Numbered from the stretch's first letter, positions 7,904-14,495 are shown. The stretch is DNA of 43,774 nt from Candidatus Yanofskyibacteriota bacterium (GCA_903897805.1 CAIUCV010000020.1:1-43774); one strand, 5' to 3'. Numbers and translations are program-made. The notes: generated by a model from the letters alone, not told the origin.

Positions 7904-8488
7904 ATGAGTAAAAAAGTCGTGGGAATCTTAATAATAGGAGGCATATTAATCGGGGGCTATTGGCTATATCACGATAAAAACCGGGTTGCCCGGCCCATAG
8001 AAAATAAGGTTAATGAGCCTAGTCCTAAAGATACAATAATCTCCAGCTTTCTAGAAAAATATTCTGCAATCAATACAACAATTGATGGCAATACAAACTA
8101 CACATTTCAACTTGAAGACCAACTCATTAAACAAGGCAAGCCCGTCGTTCTTACTGGCCAGATAGACGATATTTTTAGAAAAGGTGATAAATTTTACCTG
8201 CGCATTTCTCCTAGCTGGTTTGATTTTGGAAGTCCGCAAAAATATTACACATTAGGTGGATGTGAGGATAAGATAGACGAGATAGCTAGTAGAAAAACTG
8301 ACGCATCGTTTGATGAAGATGAGTATGCGATTGTGGCAAAAATAGATAGCGTCAAAAAGCCCATTTTAAAGATTGACGGTTCAATTACCGAAGAGAACGA
8401 TGTAGAGTTGGAATATGCGTCATCAGACATTTTCTTAATTACTGGCGAATGTATTGATTTAGCTTTAATAAAAGATAATAAACTCTGA
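7904..8488 (+). CDS. membrane-anchored hypothetical protein
   Basis: 194 residues. An N-terminal hydrophobic segment (VVGILIIGGILIGGYWLY) acts as an anchor or uncleaved signal; the rest is a polar, beta-rich extracellular domain. The stretch KPVVLTGQIDDIFRKGDKFY resembles an OB-fold strand pattern but not strongly enough to name a family. Two cysteines (GGCED, TGECID) might form a disulfide. It is close behind the sunset-domain gene (12 nt) and 44 nt before the pilin-fusion gene, so the three are probably co-transcribed. Confidence 0.6.
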   Translation: MSKKVVGILIIGGILIGGYWLYHDKNRVARPIENKVNEPSPKDTIISSFLEKYSAINTTIDGNTNYTFQLEDQLIKQGKPVVLTGQIDDIFRKGDKFYLRISPSWFDFGSPQKYYTLGGCEDKIDEIASRKTDASFDEDEYAIVAKIDSVKKPILKIDGSITEENDVELEYASSDIFLITGECIDLALIKDNKL

Positions 8489-8541
8489 TTCCACCAAATC
8501 GATGACCTAGCTAAAGCAAAAAATAATAACGCTTGATCTAT

Positions 8542-9684
8542 ATGCTGTATAAAATATCCCAAGGCCAATTATGGATAGTAAGGATAATTGCCATAATACT
8601 AGTTATTATCTTTTTTGGTTTAGCCTCCGACTCATATAATAACGGGGCCCTTTATTTTATATTCGGCATTCTCATAGCCGGCCTCTACCTTTTTTATGAA
8701 ATAGGCTGGCGGAATGCCAATAAGAATATTAAGAAGCAAGTCATCATAGCCAAAAAGGAGCTCGTCGAAGAAGAAAAAGAATATGTAAAAAGGTGGTCAT
8801 GGGGTGCTATGTGTTTGGGGTTTTGGTGGGCTATCTTCAGTAAGATAAAATGGTACACCTTTTTGTTTCTGATACCCTTTGCCAATATTTTTTTCTTATT
8901 TTATTTTGGTAAAACTGGCAAAAAGTTTTCTTGGACCAAGGGCCCATGGACTAGTTTTAATGAGTTTCGAAAACGCCAGAAAATACTTGATAAAATAGGC
9001 AAGATACTTTTTGTTTTCTGGATAATAGGTGCGATAAGCGTTCTCTCTACTCTCTTGTTGCTACAACTAGGGGAAGCTAGGGCTAAGGCCAGAGATGCAA
9101 AACGTATTGCCGACATCAATCAAATCAGATCAACGCTAGAGCTATATTACGACGACCACAATGGCGTTTACCCAAACGATACCGATAGTTTATCAGGGTA
9201 TTTTGTTAACGGTCAGATACCCGAAGACCCTTTAACATATAAGCAATATAGTTATAAAGTGCTAGATAGTAATAATCGTTATTACATCAATGGCGGGGTT
9301 AATATTAGATCGTGCGCATCCATTTATTGTCCTGTAATCGCCACCACCAACGCGGGCTATGTAAGCGGTTTAAAACCGAGTTTTAATAACGACTGGTATG
9401 AATGGCAATTTCATTTTGCAGAAACACCATTAAAAACCGAGACTGGCTACATAGGCAAGAACCTTGTAAGTGTAAGTAAGACGAAAAATGCTGGCTATCA
9501 TATATGGGCAGAATTGGAAAAATATAATAAAGCCGCCCTTTCCAGCGATGACGATATCGTAGATCCAATATTTGACGCGAATGGTAACCTCAATTTTGCT
9601 GGCGGAGTAAATGGTGCCAATGAAAGTTGTACTTCGGGCGATGCAATCGATTGTGTGTATGATTTGGGAGTGGTGCCTCAATAA
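8542..9684 (+). CDS. DUF2628-like membrane domain fused to a type IV pseudopilin-like domain
   Basis: About 380 residues. Two N-terminal helices are followed by WSWGAMCLGFWWAIFSK and IPFANIFFLFYFGKTGKKF, the pattern of the DUF2628 membrane family. Then comes a further helix (LFVFWIIGAISVLSTLLLL) running directly into ARAKARDAKRIADINQIRS and LELYYDDHNGVYP, the N-terminal helix and first turn of a GspG/pilin-like globular domain. There is no prepilin peptidase site in the usual N-terminal position, so this cannot be processed and assembled like an ordinary pilin. The C-terminal 150 residues are extracellular with several cysteines. ATG 8542 is preferred; TTG 8533 is three codons earlier. Confidence 0.75.
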   Translation: MLYKISQGQLWIVRIIAIILVIIFFGLASDSYNNGALYFIFGILIAGLYLFYEIGWRNANKNIKKQVIIAKKELVEEEKEYVKRWSWGAMCLGFWWAIFSKIKWYTFLFLIPFANIFFLFYFGKTGKKFSWTKGPWTSFNEFRKRQKILDKIGKILFVFWIIGAISVLSTLLLLQLGEARAKARDAKRIADINQIRSTLELYYDDHNGVYPNDTDSLSGYFVNGQIPEDPLTYKQYSYKVLDSNNRYYINGGVNIRSCASIYCPVIATTNAGYVSGLKPSFNNDWYEWQFHFAETPLKTETGYIGKNLVSVSKTKNAGYHIWAELEKYNKAALSSDDDIVDPIFDANGNLNFAGGVNGANESCTSGDAIDCVYDLGVVPQ

Positions 9685-9696
9685 TCAAGGAATAAT

Positions 9697-10014
9697 ATGA
9701 CCTGGCTAAAACAAAATTGGTATAGGCTCGCTATAATTCTAATAATGCTAGGCGCATTTGGCGACTTTCCTTATTCTTATTACCAGTTTTTAAGATGGGC
9801 CACGGCAATAGCTAGTTTTTATTTGGCCTATTCTGCGTATAAAAATAAAAGAACCGAATGGACTTGGATTTTCGCTATTATCGGCATTCTTTTTAATCCA
9901 ATCGTGCCTTTTTACTTAGAAAGAGAGATGTGGCAATTCTTTAATTTGGCAGTCGCTGTCATTTATTTTATCTCAATATTCAAGTTTAAATTTAATCATG
10001 GGCAACAAATTTAA
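9697..10014 (+). CDS. small membrane protein (DUF6804-like)
   Basis: 105 residues with about four hydrophobic segments. The pattern PYSYYQFLRWATAIASFYLA, then W-W-IF-I-FNPIVPFYL, matches a small bacterial membrane family I associate with DUF6804; its function is unknown. It starts 12 nt after the previous stop and its last 17 nt overlap the next gene, so translation is probably coupled. Confidence 0.65.
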   Translation: MTWLKQNWYRLAIILIMLGAFGDFPYSYYQFLRWATAIASFYLAYSAYKNKRTEWTWIFAIIGILFNPIVPFYLEREMWQFFNLAVAVIYFISIFKFKFNHGQQI

Positions 10015-10504
10015 AGATTTCTTATACGGATTGGGGGGAATAGGTTTTATGATTTTGATAATTGGAGGTTTTGCGTTGCTAATTATGGGGGGAGCTAAGC
10101 TATTCGAGACTCTTTATCCTGCCCTAGAAAAGATTAGTACTGTTGTTTGGGGCATAGTTTGGTTATTAATATTCCTCTCCATAGCTCCTCGACTTAGAAA
10201 TTTTACTGGTAATTGGATTATCACTGGTACTTATATCGGAGGTGCCATTTTTTGGCTTTTGTGTTTCTATATTACCTATTCCTTATGGGGATTCCTAGGC
10301 ATTTTAATAGGGGTTCTGATGTTCGGGCTGGGAGTATTTTTCACGGCTCTGTTGGCTCTAATCTTTAGTGGCCAATTTATGGGAGCTCTCGGCGTCGCAT
10401 TTGTTCTAATTCAGATTTATTTGTTTAGATATCTAGGCGCTTGGATTATCACTAAATATAGGCCGAGGCAGGAGTTAAAAGAATTAGATACTATTGACAA
10501 GTAA
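9998..10504 (+). CDS. hypothetical polytopic membrane protein
   Basis: 168 residues with about four to five membrane helices and a charged C-terminal tail (YRPRQELKELDTIDK). No family recognised. The start ATG lies inside the end of the preceding gene. It is the last member of the AT-rich membrane-protein island and is followed by a palindrome at 10512-10534. Confidence 0.6.
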   Translation: MGNKFKDFLYGLGGIGFMILIIGGFALLIMGGAKLFETLYPALEKISTVVWGIVWLLIFLSIAPRLRNFTGNWIITGTYIGGAIFWLLCFYITYSLWGFLGILIGVLMFGLGVFFTALLALIFSGQFMGALGVAFVLIQIYLFRYLGAWIITKYRPRQELKELDTIDK

Positions 10505-10511
10505 TTAGAAA

Positions 10512-10534
10512 TTGTTGAAGTCTGACTTCAACAA
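10512..10534. repeat. 23-bp perfect palindrome after the island
   Basis: TTGTTGAAGTC (10512-10522) is the exact reverse complement of GACTTCAACAA (10524-10534) around one base. It has no T tract, so it could be a dimeric operator or a cruciform rather than a simple terminator. Confidence 0.7.
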
Positions 10535-10582
10535 ACTTCAAGGGCCGTTTCTGACCTTCTCGAGTTATCCACCTTTGGCCTA

Positions 10583-10612
10583 TTGTGCGGAAAATCAGAG
10601 GTTTGCTACAAT
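10583..10612 (+). promoter_or_regulatory. promoter of the structured-RNA/67-aa unit
   Basis: TTGTGC (10583-10588), 18-nt spacer, TACAAT (10607-10612). Transcription would start near 10619 and give a ~209-nt leader before the ATG at 10828. A DnaA-box-like TTATCCACC (10565-10573) lies just upstream. Confidence 0.55.
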
Positions 10613-10645
10613 AAAGATAGGAATCTTAAAAACTAAGACATCACA

Positions 10646-10759
10646 AAAACCGTTTAATAAGTATCGGGCTTAAGGGCGTCGTAAGATTCCTTGCCCGATG
10701 TGGTTTCTCCTCGAGTGATGTCTGGGAGGAACTATGCCTGGTACTTATTAAGCGGTTTT
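10646..10759 (+). ncRNA. candidate three-way-junction structured RNA
   Basis: P1: 10646-10663 pairs with 10742-10759 over 18 continuous base pairs (one G-U). P2: TCGGGC (10664-10669) with GCCCGA (10693-10698), then after a two-base TT bulge AAGG (10672-10675) with CCTT, closing a 13-nt loop. P3: GGTTTCTCC (10702-10710) with GGAGGAACT (10725-10733), nine pairs including two G-U, closing a 14-nt loop. The three helices stack into a compact junction with very few unpaired bases. No known riboswitch or ncRNA consensus is recognised. It lies in the leader of the 67-aa gene and contains a mini-ORF on its 3' side, so it may be a cis-regulator or a processed RNA. Confidence 0.75.
10734..10751 (+). 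CDS. five-codon leader ORF inside the structured RNA
   Basis: ATG CCT GGT ACT TAT TAA encodes MPGTY. GGGAGG (10724-10729) stands 4 nt before the ATG. The ribosome binding site is paired in P3, and the codons overlap the 3' strand of P1, so translation and folding would exclude each other. Whether it is translated is unknown. Confidence 0.4.
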   Translation: MPGTY

Positions 10760-10827
10760 GTTTTGTTGGGCGGTGGTCATAGAGATGGCCCGCCTCGGGG
10801 AAAAGAGGTAGAGAGGAGGTTTTGTAA

Positions 10828-11031
10828 ATGCAAAATATTTCTGCTATCTCGCAAGTTTGCTTTCCGACCGAGGACGGGCAGTGGCTGGTTTGTAACGCCG
10901 TTAGGCGTAACGGCCAACTCATTGTTGCCAAATCTGGAAAATGGTTCAAGTTTAGAGCCTATCAGAAGAGGAAGAAGTCCTCGGCAGAAACATTGAAAGA
11001 CGCCTTATCGGCGTCTCCAACATTATCTTAA
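10828..11031 (+). CDS. 67-aa basic orphan protein
   Basis: No family recognised. The N-terminal half has a strand-rich pattern (QWLVCNAVRRNGQLIVAKSG) and the middle is strongly basic (KWFKFRAYQKRKKS), which suggests RNA or DNA contact; this is an inference. The start is well supported by AGAGGAGG ten nt before the ATG. A perfect 7-bp hairpin (10998-11004 with 11010-11016) overlaps the last codons. It lies between the three-way-junction RNA and the stem-enclosed amber tRNA, apparently in one transcript, so a functional link to these RNAs is worth testing. Confidence 0.65.
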   Translation: MQNISAISQVCFPTEDGQWLVCNAVRRNGQLIVAKSGKWFKFRAYQKRKKSSAETLKDALSASPTLS

Positions 11032-11093
11032 GAATTAAAATTTAGAGTTGTAAGTTTTCTGTCTTTATGACCACCACCCAATAATGCAAATTG

Positions 11094-11215
11094 AAAATAC
11101 TCAATTGGAAGGTAGTATGGGCCCTAAGCACTGTGGAAGATGCGCCAGTCTCTAAAACTGGTAAGCGGAGTTCAAGTCTCCGAGGGTCCACGCCTGCCTT
11201 TCAGTTGGGTATTTT
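11094..11215 (+). ncRNA. 22-bp stem enclosing a tRNA, ending in a U tract
   Basis: 11094-11115 pairs with 11194-11215 at all 22 positions (18 Watson-Crick, four G-U). It leaves three unpaired bases on each side of the tRNA at 11119-11190. The 3' arm ends in a run of six T, so the whole resembles an intrinsic terminator whose loop is a complete tRNA. I know of no standard tRNA gene context like this. Confidence 0.8.
11119..11190 (+). tRNA. amber (CUA) tRNA with alanine identity elements
   Basis: Acceptor GGGCCCT (11119-11125) pairs with AGGGTCC (11183-11189), giving G1:C72, G2:C71 and G3:U70; A73 is at 11190 and CCA is not encoded. D arm: three pairs GCA/TGC with G18-G19 in the loop and a C13-A22 mismatch. 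Anticodon stem CCAGT/ACTGG with loop CTCTAAA, so U33 is present and the anticodon is CUA (11152-11154), which reads UAG. Variable loop TAAG. T arm CGGAG/CTCCG with canonical loop TTCAAGT. Position 8 is A and 14 is U, a swap of the usual U8-A14. G3:U70 with A73 is the established AlaRS identity set, so alanine charging is predicted. The 72-nt fold is sound, but activity is unproven. Confidence 0.75.
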
Positions 11216-11481
11216 TTAATTAAAACGAGCTTAGCAAGTTATCCACAATGCGTCAATAGCTGAGTACATTATACCCCCATCCCTAATAGATGGAAAAGTG
11301 TATAAGTTGATATGGTAAACTTAATGAAACCGTCTAAAACTGATAAAACCAGCTTCTTGACGCTTCTTTATCAAACTACGTTTTCTCCCATTGCTCAAAA
11401 ATGAGCGAGCTCTGATGGTTAACAAAAAACCGCATTGCTGTGGCTCTACTTTTTTATTTTTACGCTTAAAACATTTCTGGG
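11216..11481. other. non-coding stretch with one terminator-like hairpin
   Basis: It contains a perfect DnaA-box match TTATCCACA (11239-11247), a hairpin CCATC/GATGG (about 11278-11294), GCTCA/TGAGC (about 11393-11406), and CCGCA-TTGC-TGTGG (about 11432-11445) followed by a T-rich run that looks like a terminator. A 30-codon frame from 11312 has no supporting signal. Confidence 0.45.
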
Positions 11482-11510
11482 TTGCGAAAAATCCGATTTG
11501 ATGCTAAAAG
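11482..11510 (+). promoter_or_regulatory. promoter of the first HD phosphohydrolase gene
   Basis: TTGCGA (11482-11487), 17-nt spacer, TAAAAG (11505-11510). The leader is about 30 nt and ends in GAGAGG before ATG 11549. Confidence 0.45.
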
Positions 11511-11548
11511 ATAGCTAAGAACTTTAAAAACTTTTGAGAGGAAAAGCT

Positions 11549-12841
11549 ATGACGCCAAAATGGGTTCCATGGCCCGGCGATGGCCAGATCGATATAAGAC
11601 CGATATCTCCAATTGTTGACGATTATTATTTTCGCCGGTTGAGCGATAAAAAGCAGCTTGGTTTTTCTTATCTTGTTTTTCCGGGAGCGACGTACGATCG
11701 CCGGCGGCACGCCATGGGTACCTTTGTTAAAACCCGGGAGTTTGTTTCTCGTATGGTTGAACAAGGACTTTTGACCGCCAACCAGGCCGTCAACTTGGGC
11801 CTGTTTGGCCTTCTGCACGACATCGGCCACGGGCCATTCTCCCATGTGATAGAAGCGTTCACAAAAATCAAACACGAGCAGTACGGATTGGTTATTTTGG
11901 AAAAAATGGCCGATACAATCGGGGCTTGCGGCGGCGATGTGGAATTTATAAAGGCCTATATGTCGGGCAAGGATCCGGCCGGGGCAATTGTGATGGACAA
12001 AAATTTCGGAATGGATAAACTGGATTATCTTGTACGCGATCAGGAGGCGATAGAATTCGGTCCGAATGTCCGCTGCTGCGTTGAAAGCGTCCTCAACCAC
12101 CTGATTTACAAAGACGGCGAAATGATGGTGGATTTGAAGGCTCTTGACGCCGCCATTGAGATCCAGAGGGCGTACATGTATTTTTATCGGAACGTCCATT
12201 TGGGGAAAAGCTCGTATCTTATCCAGCGTTTTATGCAGAAACTGATGTTCCAGCTGCTTAATACGCCCAAGGAAGACGGTGGAATCACCGAGGAAGAGCT
12301 TTGGGAAATGGTTGACGGAGACGTGATTTATGCTTTGAAAAAATGCAAAAACGAAACGGTAATAAACGGGATAAGTATTTTTGACAGGGGAGTCAAGCAT
12401 TTTCCGAAGACGGCGCTTTCCATCAGATTACAAGGGTACGAATGGCTTGAACGGCAATCCGGAAAACCAATTCATGTTATCGGCGCGAGGAAGGAATTTT
12501 TTGAGAGATTTTTTCAAAGGTCAAAAGCGGGGGATTTGGAGCAGGTTGAGGCTCGCATTGCCAAGGCCATCGGCGTTGAGAGCTGGGAGGTAGCAATAAG
12601 CCACATTGTTGAAAAGGGTCGGTTTATTCCTCGCGACATCAAGGTTTTTAACGGTCCCACCGTTTATTCGCTTAAAGAAATGGACCCGCGTTATTTTGAT
12701 TTACTGGCCGAAGAACTGGATAAATATCTGTGCGTAAGAGTTTGCGTCGTTCCCGAACACCGCCAAATTCTTTTTGAGAAATGGAGAATCGCCCTTGAAA
12801 TCATCTGTAATTATATGTTGTATGAATCGTTTATTCTTTGA
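11549..12841 (+). CDS. HD-domain phosphohydrolase, SAMHD1/dGTPase-like
   Basis: Metal-dependent HD hydrolase of the SAMHD1-like group, whose known members hydrolyse dNTPs to nucleoside and triphosphate. Metal ligands can be read: H54 in RRRHAMG, H90-D91 in LLHDIGHGPFSH, and D156 in GMDKLDYLVRD. The motif HDxGHxPFSH is especially typical of SAMHD1-like proteins. About 430 residues is normal. ATG 11549 is chosen because GAGAGG lies 7 nt upstream; the frame is open from TTG 11534. The gene is solitary, with a hairpin terminator after it. The window holds a second HD protein of similar layout at 41774. Substrate is not determined; nucleotide pool control or phage defence are both possible. Confidence 0.85.
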   Translation: MTPKWVPWPGDGQIDIRPISPIVDDYYFRRLSDKKQLGFSYLVFPGATYDRRRHAMGTFVKTREFVSRMVEQGLLTANQAVNLGLFGLLHDIGHGPFSHVIEAFTKIKHEQYGLVILEKMADTIGACGGDVEFIKAYMSGKDPAGAIVMDKNFGMDKLDYLVRDQEAIEFGPNVRCCVESVLNHLIYKDGEMMVDLKALDAAIEIQRAYMYFYRNVHLGKSSYLIQRFMQKLMFQLLNTPKEDGGITEEELWEMVDGDVIYALKKCKNETVINGISIFDRGVKHFPKTALSIRLQGYEWLERQSGKPIHVIGARKEFFERFFQRSKAGDLEQVEARIAKAIGVESWEVAISHIVEKGRFIPRDIKVFNGPTVYSLKEMDPRYFDLLAEELDKYLCVRVCVVPEHRQILFEKWRIALEIICNYMLYESFIL

Positions 12842-12866
12842 TTTCCGATTGGTTTCGTGTTAAAAT
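12838..12866 (+). promoter_or_regulatory. promoter-like element before the hairpin at 12867
   Basis: TTGATT (12838-12843), 17-nt spacer, TAAAAT (12861-12866). The start would fall inside the hairpin, so any product would be a ~60-nt hairpin RNA; the element may be fortuitous. Confidence 0.35.
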
Positions 12867-12936
12867 AAACCTGCTGAAGAAGCCCTCCTTCGTCCCGCCT
12901 TGGCGGGACTTCGGACGGGCACAGCAGGTTTTTATA
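12867..12936 (+). terminator. long terminator hairpin after the HD gene
   Basis: AAACCTGCTG (12867-12876) pairs with CAGCAGGTTT (12922-12931). Inside are GCCC/GGGC, TCC/GGA, a symmetric TTC/TTC internal loop and GTCCCGC/GCGGGAC (12892-12898 with 12903-12909). A T tract follows. It is larger than a usual terminator. Confidence 0.7.
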
Positions 12937-12938
12937 AT
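12910..12938 (+). promoter_or_regulatory. promoter of tRNA-Lys
   Basis: TTCGGA (12910-12915), 17-nt spacer, TATAAT (12933-12938). The precursor would begin near 12945 and contain an 8-bp hairpin GCTCTGAT/ATCGGAGC (12953-12972) just before the mature 5' end. Confidence 0.5.
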
Positions 12939-12981
12939 TTTAGTTTTCCGAAGCTCTGATGTAAATCGGAGCGTAGGAGAC

Positions 12982-13054
12982 CCGCCCATAGCTCAATTGG
13001 TAGAGCAATTCCCTTTTAAGGAAGAGGTTGTAGGTTCGAGACCTACTGGGCGGA
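12982..13054 (+). tRNA. tRNA-Lys (UUU)
   Basis: Acceptor CCGCCCA/TGGGCGG, D arm GCTC/GAGC with GG in the loop, anticodon stem ATTCC/GGAAG (A27-G43 mismatch), loop CTTTTAA with anticodon TTT at 13015-13017, T arm GTAGG/CCTAC with loop TTCGAGA, discriminator A. CCA is not encoded. Confidence 0.95.
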
Positions 13055-13058
13055 CGGT

Positions 13059-13847
13059 TTAAATTTTTAGTTTCTTGGCCCTGACTTTTGTTTTCAGGAG
13101 CCGCGAAGCGGCTCCGGAGAATTTTACCGGATCTCCTGTTGTGAAATAAACCGTTGAGGCCCCGTGTCCATTTTCAGTACCCGATGTACGGAGAAGGTAC
13201 TTTACCCTTCTGGCTATCGCTTTGCCGGAATCAATTAACTTTGCCCTGAAAGGGCTCAGTCGCTTGATGGTCGTTTTTAGAAACGGGTAATGGGTGCAGC
13301 CCAGAACGATATAGTCCGGCTTGGAACGGGCCGCCTTTTGAAGATACTTTCTCAACAAAGTTTTTATTTCGGGGGAATTAATTTGGCCCTCCTCAACCAG
13401 ATTTTCCAGTTCGGGACAGCCGATGTTGGCTATTTTGACCCCGATTGCATTTTGACGTATCAGATTCTTCAAGTAAGAGCTTTTGGCCGTTGCCGGCGTT
13501 GACAAAATGGCGATGCTCTTATTGTGGGATAGACGAGCGGCCGGTTTTATCGCCGGTACGGTGCCGACAAACGTAACAGAGGGATATTTTTTTCTGAGAA
13601 ATTCTATAGCGTAACAAGTCGCCGTATTGCAAGCGACCACGACCATTTTGACTCGTTTTCCGATGAAATACTTAATAATCCTACTTGTTAACAGTCGGAT
13701 TTGAGCCGGGGTTTTTCCTCCGTAGGGAATGTTTTTCTGGTCAGCAATGAAGATATAATTTTCCTGGGGCAACAGCTTTTTTATTTCGCGCAGTACGCTC
13801 AAGCCGCCGACCCCCGAATCAAAAATTCCTATAGGTCTTGTATCCAT
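13059..13847 (-). CDS. murI: glutamate racemase MurI
   Basis: Makes D-glutamate from L-glutamate for peptidoglycan. The family motifs are present: GIFDSGVGGLSVLREI at the N-terminus, VVACNTATC with the first catalytic cysteine, and VLGCTHYPFL with the second. About 262 residues is the usual length. The frame is open from ATG 13856, but TATAAT lies exactly 7 nt before the second ATG (13847), the spacing seen for other leaderless starts here, so I start at MDTRPIG. It converges on the tRNA-Lys gene. A cell wall with D-Glu is implied. Confidence 0.95.
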   Translation of the reverse strand: MDTRPIGIFDSGVGGLSVLREIKKLLPQENYIFIADQKNIPYGGKTPAQIRLLTSRIIKYFIGKRVKMVVVACNTATCYAIEFLRKKYPSVTFVGTVPAIKPAARLSHNKSIAILSTPATAKSSYLKNLIRQNAIGVKIANIGCPELENLVEEGQINSPEIKTLLRKYLQKAARSKPDYIVLGCTHYPFLKTTIKRLSPFRAKLIDSGKAIARRVKYLLRTSGTENGHGASTVYFTTGDPVKFSGAASRLLKTKVRAKKLKI

Positions 13848-13913
13848 AATCTTCATTATAGGGTCAGGTTCTAATATTTTCCACTAGGGCGAACCGTCAA
13901 AGGATTTAAGGAT

Positions 13914-13942
13914 TTGCCGCGATGGACCCGTTGGGGTATATT
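13914..13942 (+). promoter_or_regulatory. leaderless promoter of the 70-aa membrane gene
   Basis: TTGCCG (13914-13919), 17-nt spacer, TATATT (13937-13942), then 6 nt to ATG 13949. Confidence 0.6.
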
Positions 13943-13948
13943 AGATAT

Positions 13949-14161
13949 ATGAAAATATGGAATTGGCTTTTATACATAACAAATAATGAAAAGGAGTCCC
14001 GCCATGAGCAACTCTTTGATATTGCCTTTTTTATCATTAATACCACCGCAATCATCTTCGGAATCGCCATGTTCATTATCTATGATGAGCCGCAGTGGAT
14101 ACCGGTCCTTGTGATAGAGTACACTTGGGCGCTGGATAATATGCGGCACAACCGGCCATAG
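13949..14161 (+). CDS. small membrane protein, hypothetical
   Basis: 70 residues with one or two hydrophobic helices (IAFFIINTTAIIFGIAMFII and WIPVLVIEYTWAL). No family recognised. I place the start at ATG 13949 because a promoter with a -10 box ends 6 nt upstream; the longer frame from 13922 would start between the -35 and -10 boxes. It ends in TAG. Confidence 0.6.
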   Translation: MKIWNWLLYITNNEKESRHEQLFDIAFFIINTTAIIFGIAMFIIYDEPQWIPVLVIEYTWALDNMRHNRP

Positions 14162-14183
14162 ACCGGGGTCCGTTACCCCCCAA

Positions 14184-14212
14184 TTGACAAAATTTCTCTC
14201 TTAGCTTACTTT
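14184..14212 (+). promoter_or_regulatory. promoter of the 81-aa membrane gene
   Basis: TTGACA (14184-14189), 17-nt spacer, TACTTT (14207-14212). The leader before ATG 14250 carries a GAGGGTAGG ribosome binding site. Confidence 0.65.
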
Positions 14213-14249
14213 AAAGAGGCGTTCTTTGACTTTAAAAAGAGGGTAGGCC

Positions 14250-14495
14250 ATGCGGAGATTCTGGATTTGGTATGATAAGTTAAACGAACCGTGGCGGTTA
14301 TTCCTCTGTCTTTTTTTGGTTGCAATAGGAACCGGCGCGATTGGTTTCGGAGCAGGAGTGCAGAATCCTCATTTGAAATTTGGATTAAGGTTGGGTGGAT
14401 GGGCCTTTCTCTTTTTCTTGATTTTGAGCCGAATTAGATCCTTGAACAAAGAGGGAAAATCCAAAGGGTTTAAAATCTCCGGTAGGCGGCTATAG
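14250..14495 (+). CDS. small two-helix membrane protein, hypothetical
   Basis: 81 residues: an amphipathic N-terminus (RRFWIWYDKLNEPWR), two membrane helices (about 17-36 and 49-63) and a basic tail rich in lysine and arginine. No family recognised. It is a stand-alone unit with its own TTGACA promoter, ribosome binding site and terminator (14496-14520). It ends in TAG. Confidence 0.65.
   Translation: MRRFWIWYDKLNEPWRLFLCLFLVAIGTGAIGFGAGVQNPHLKFGLRLGGWAFLFFLILSRIRSLNKEGKSKGFKISGRRL

Noticed and set aside
11094-11215. Stem plus tRNA as a tmRNA
   Set aside because: It shares G3:U70 with tmRNA, but there is a complete anticodon arm, no tag reading frame, no pseudoknots and no permuted acceptor halves separated by hundreds of bases.
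10565-11247. Possible replication origin (TTATCCACC at 10565, TTATCCACA at 11239)
   Set aside because: Only one perfect DnaA box and one near match about 670 nt apart, no AT-rich unwinding element and no dnaA, dnaN or rpmH nearby. Chance or local promoter sites are more likely.
11312-11404. 30-codon frame (MVNLMKPSKTDK...)
   Set aside because: No ribosome binding site and no good -35 box; only a TATAAG 5 nt upstream. Too weak to call.
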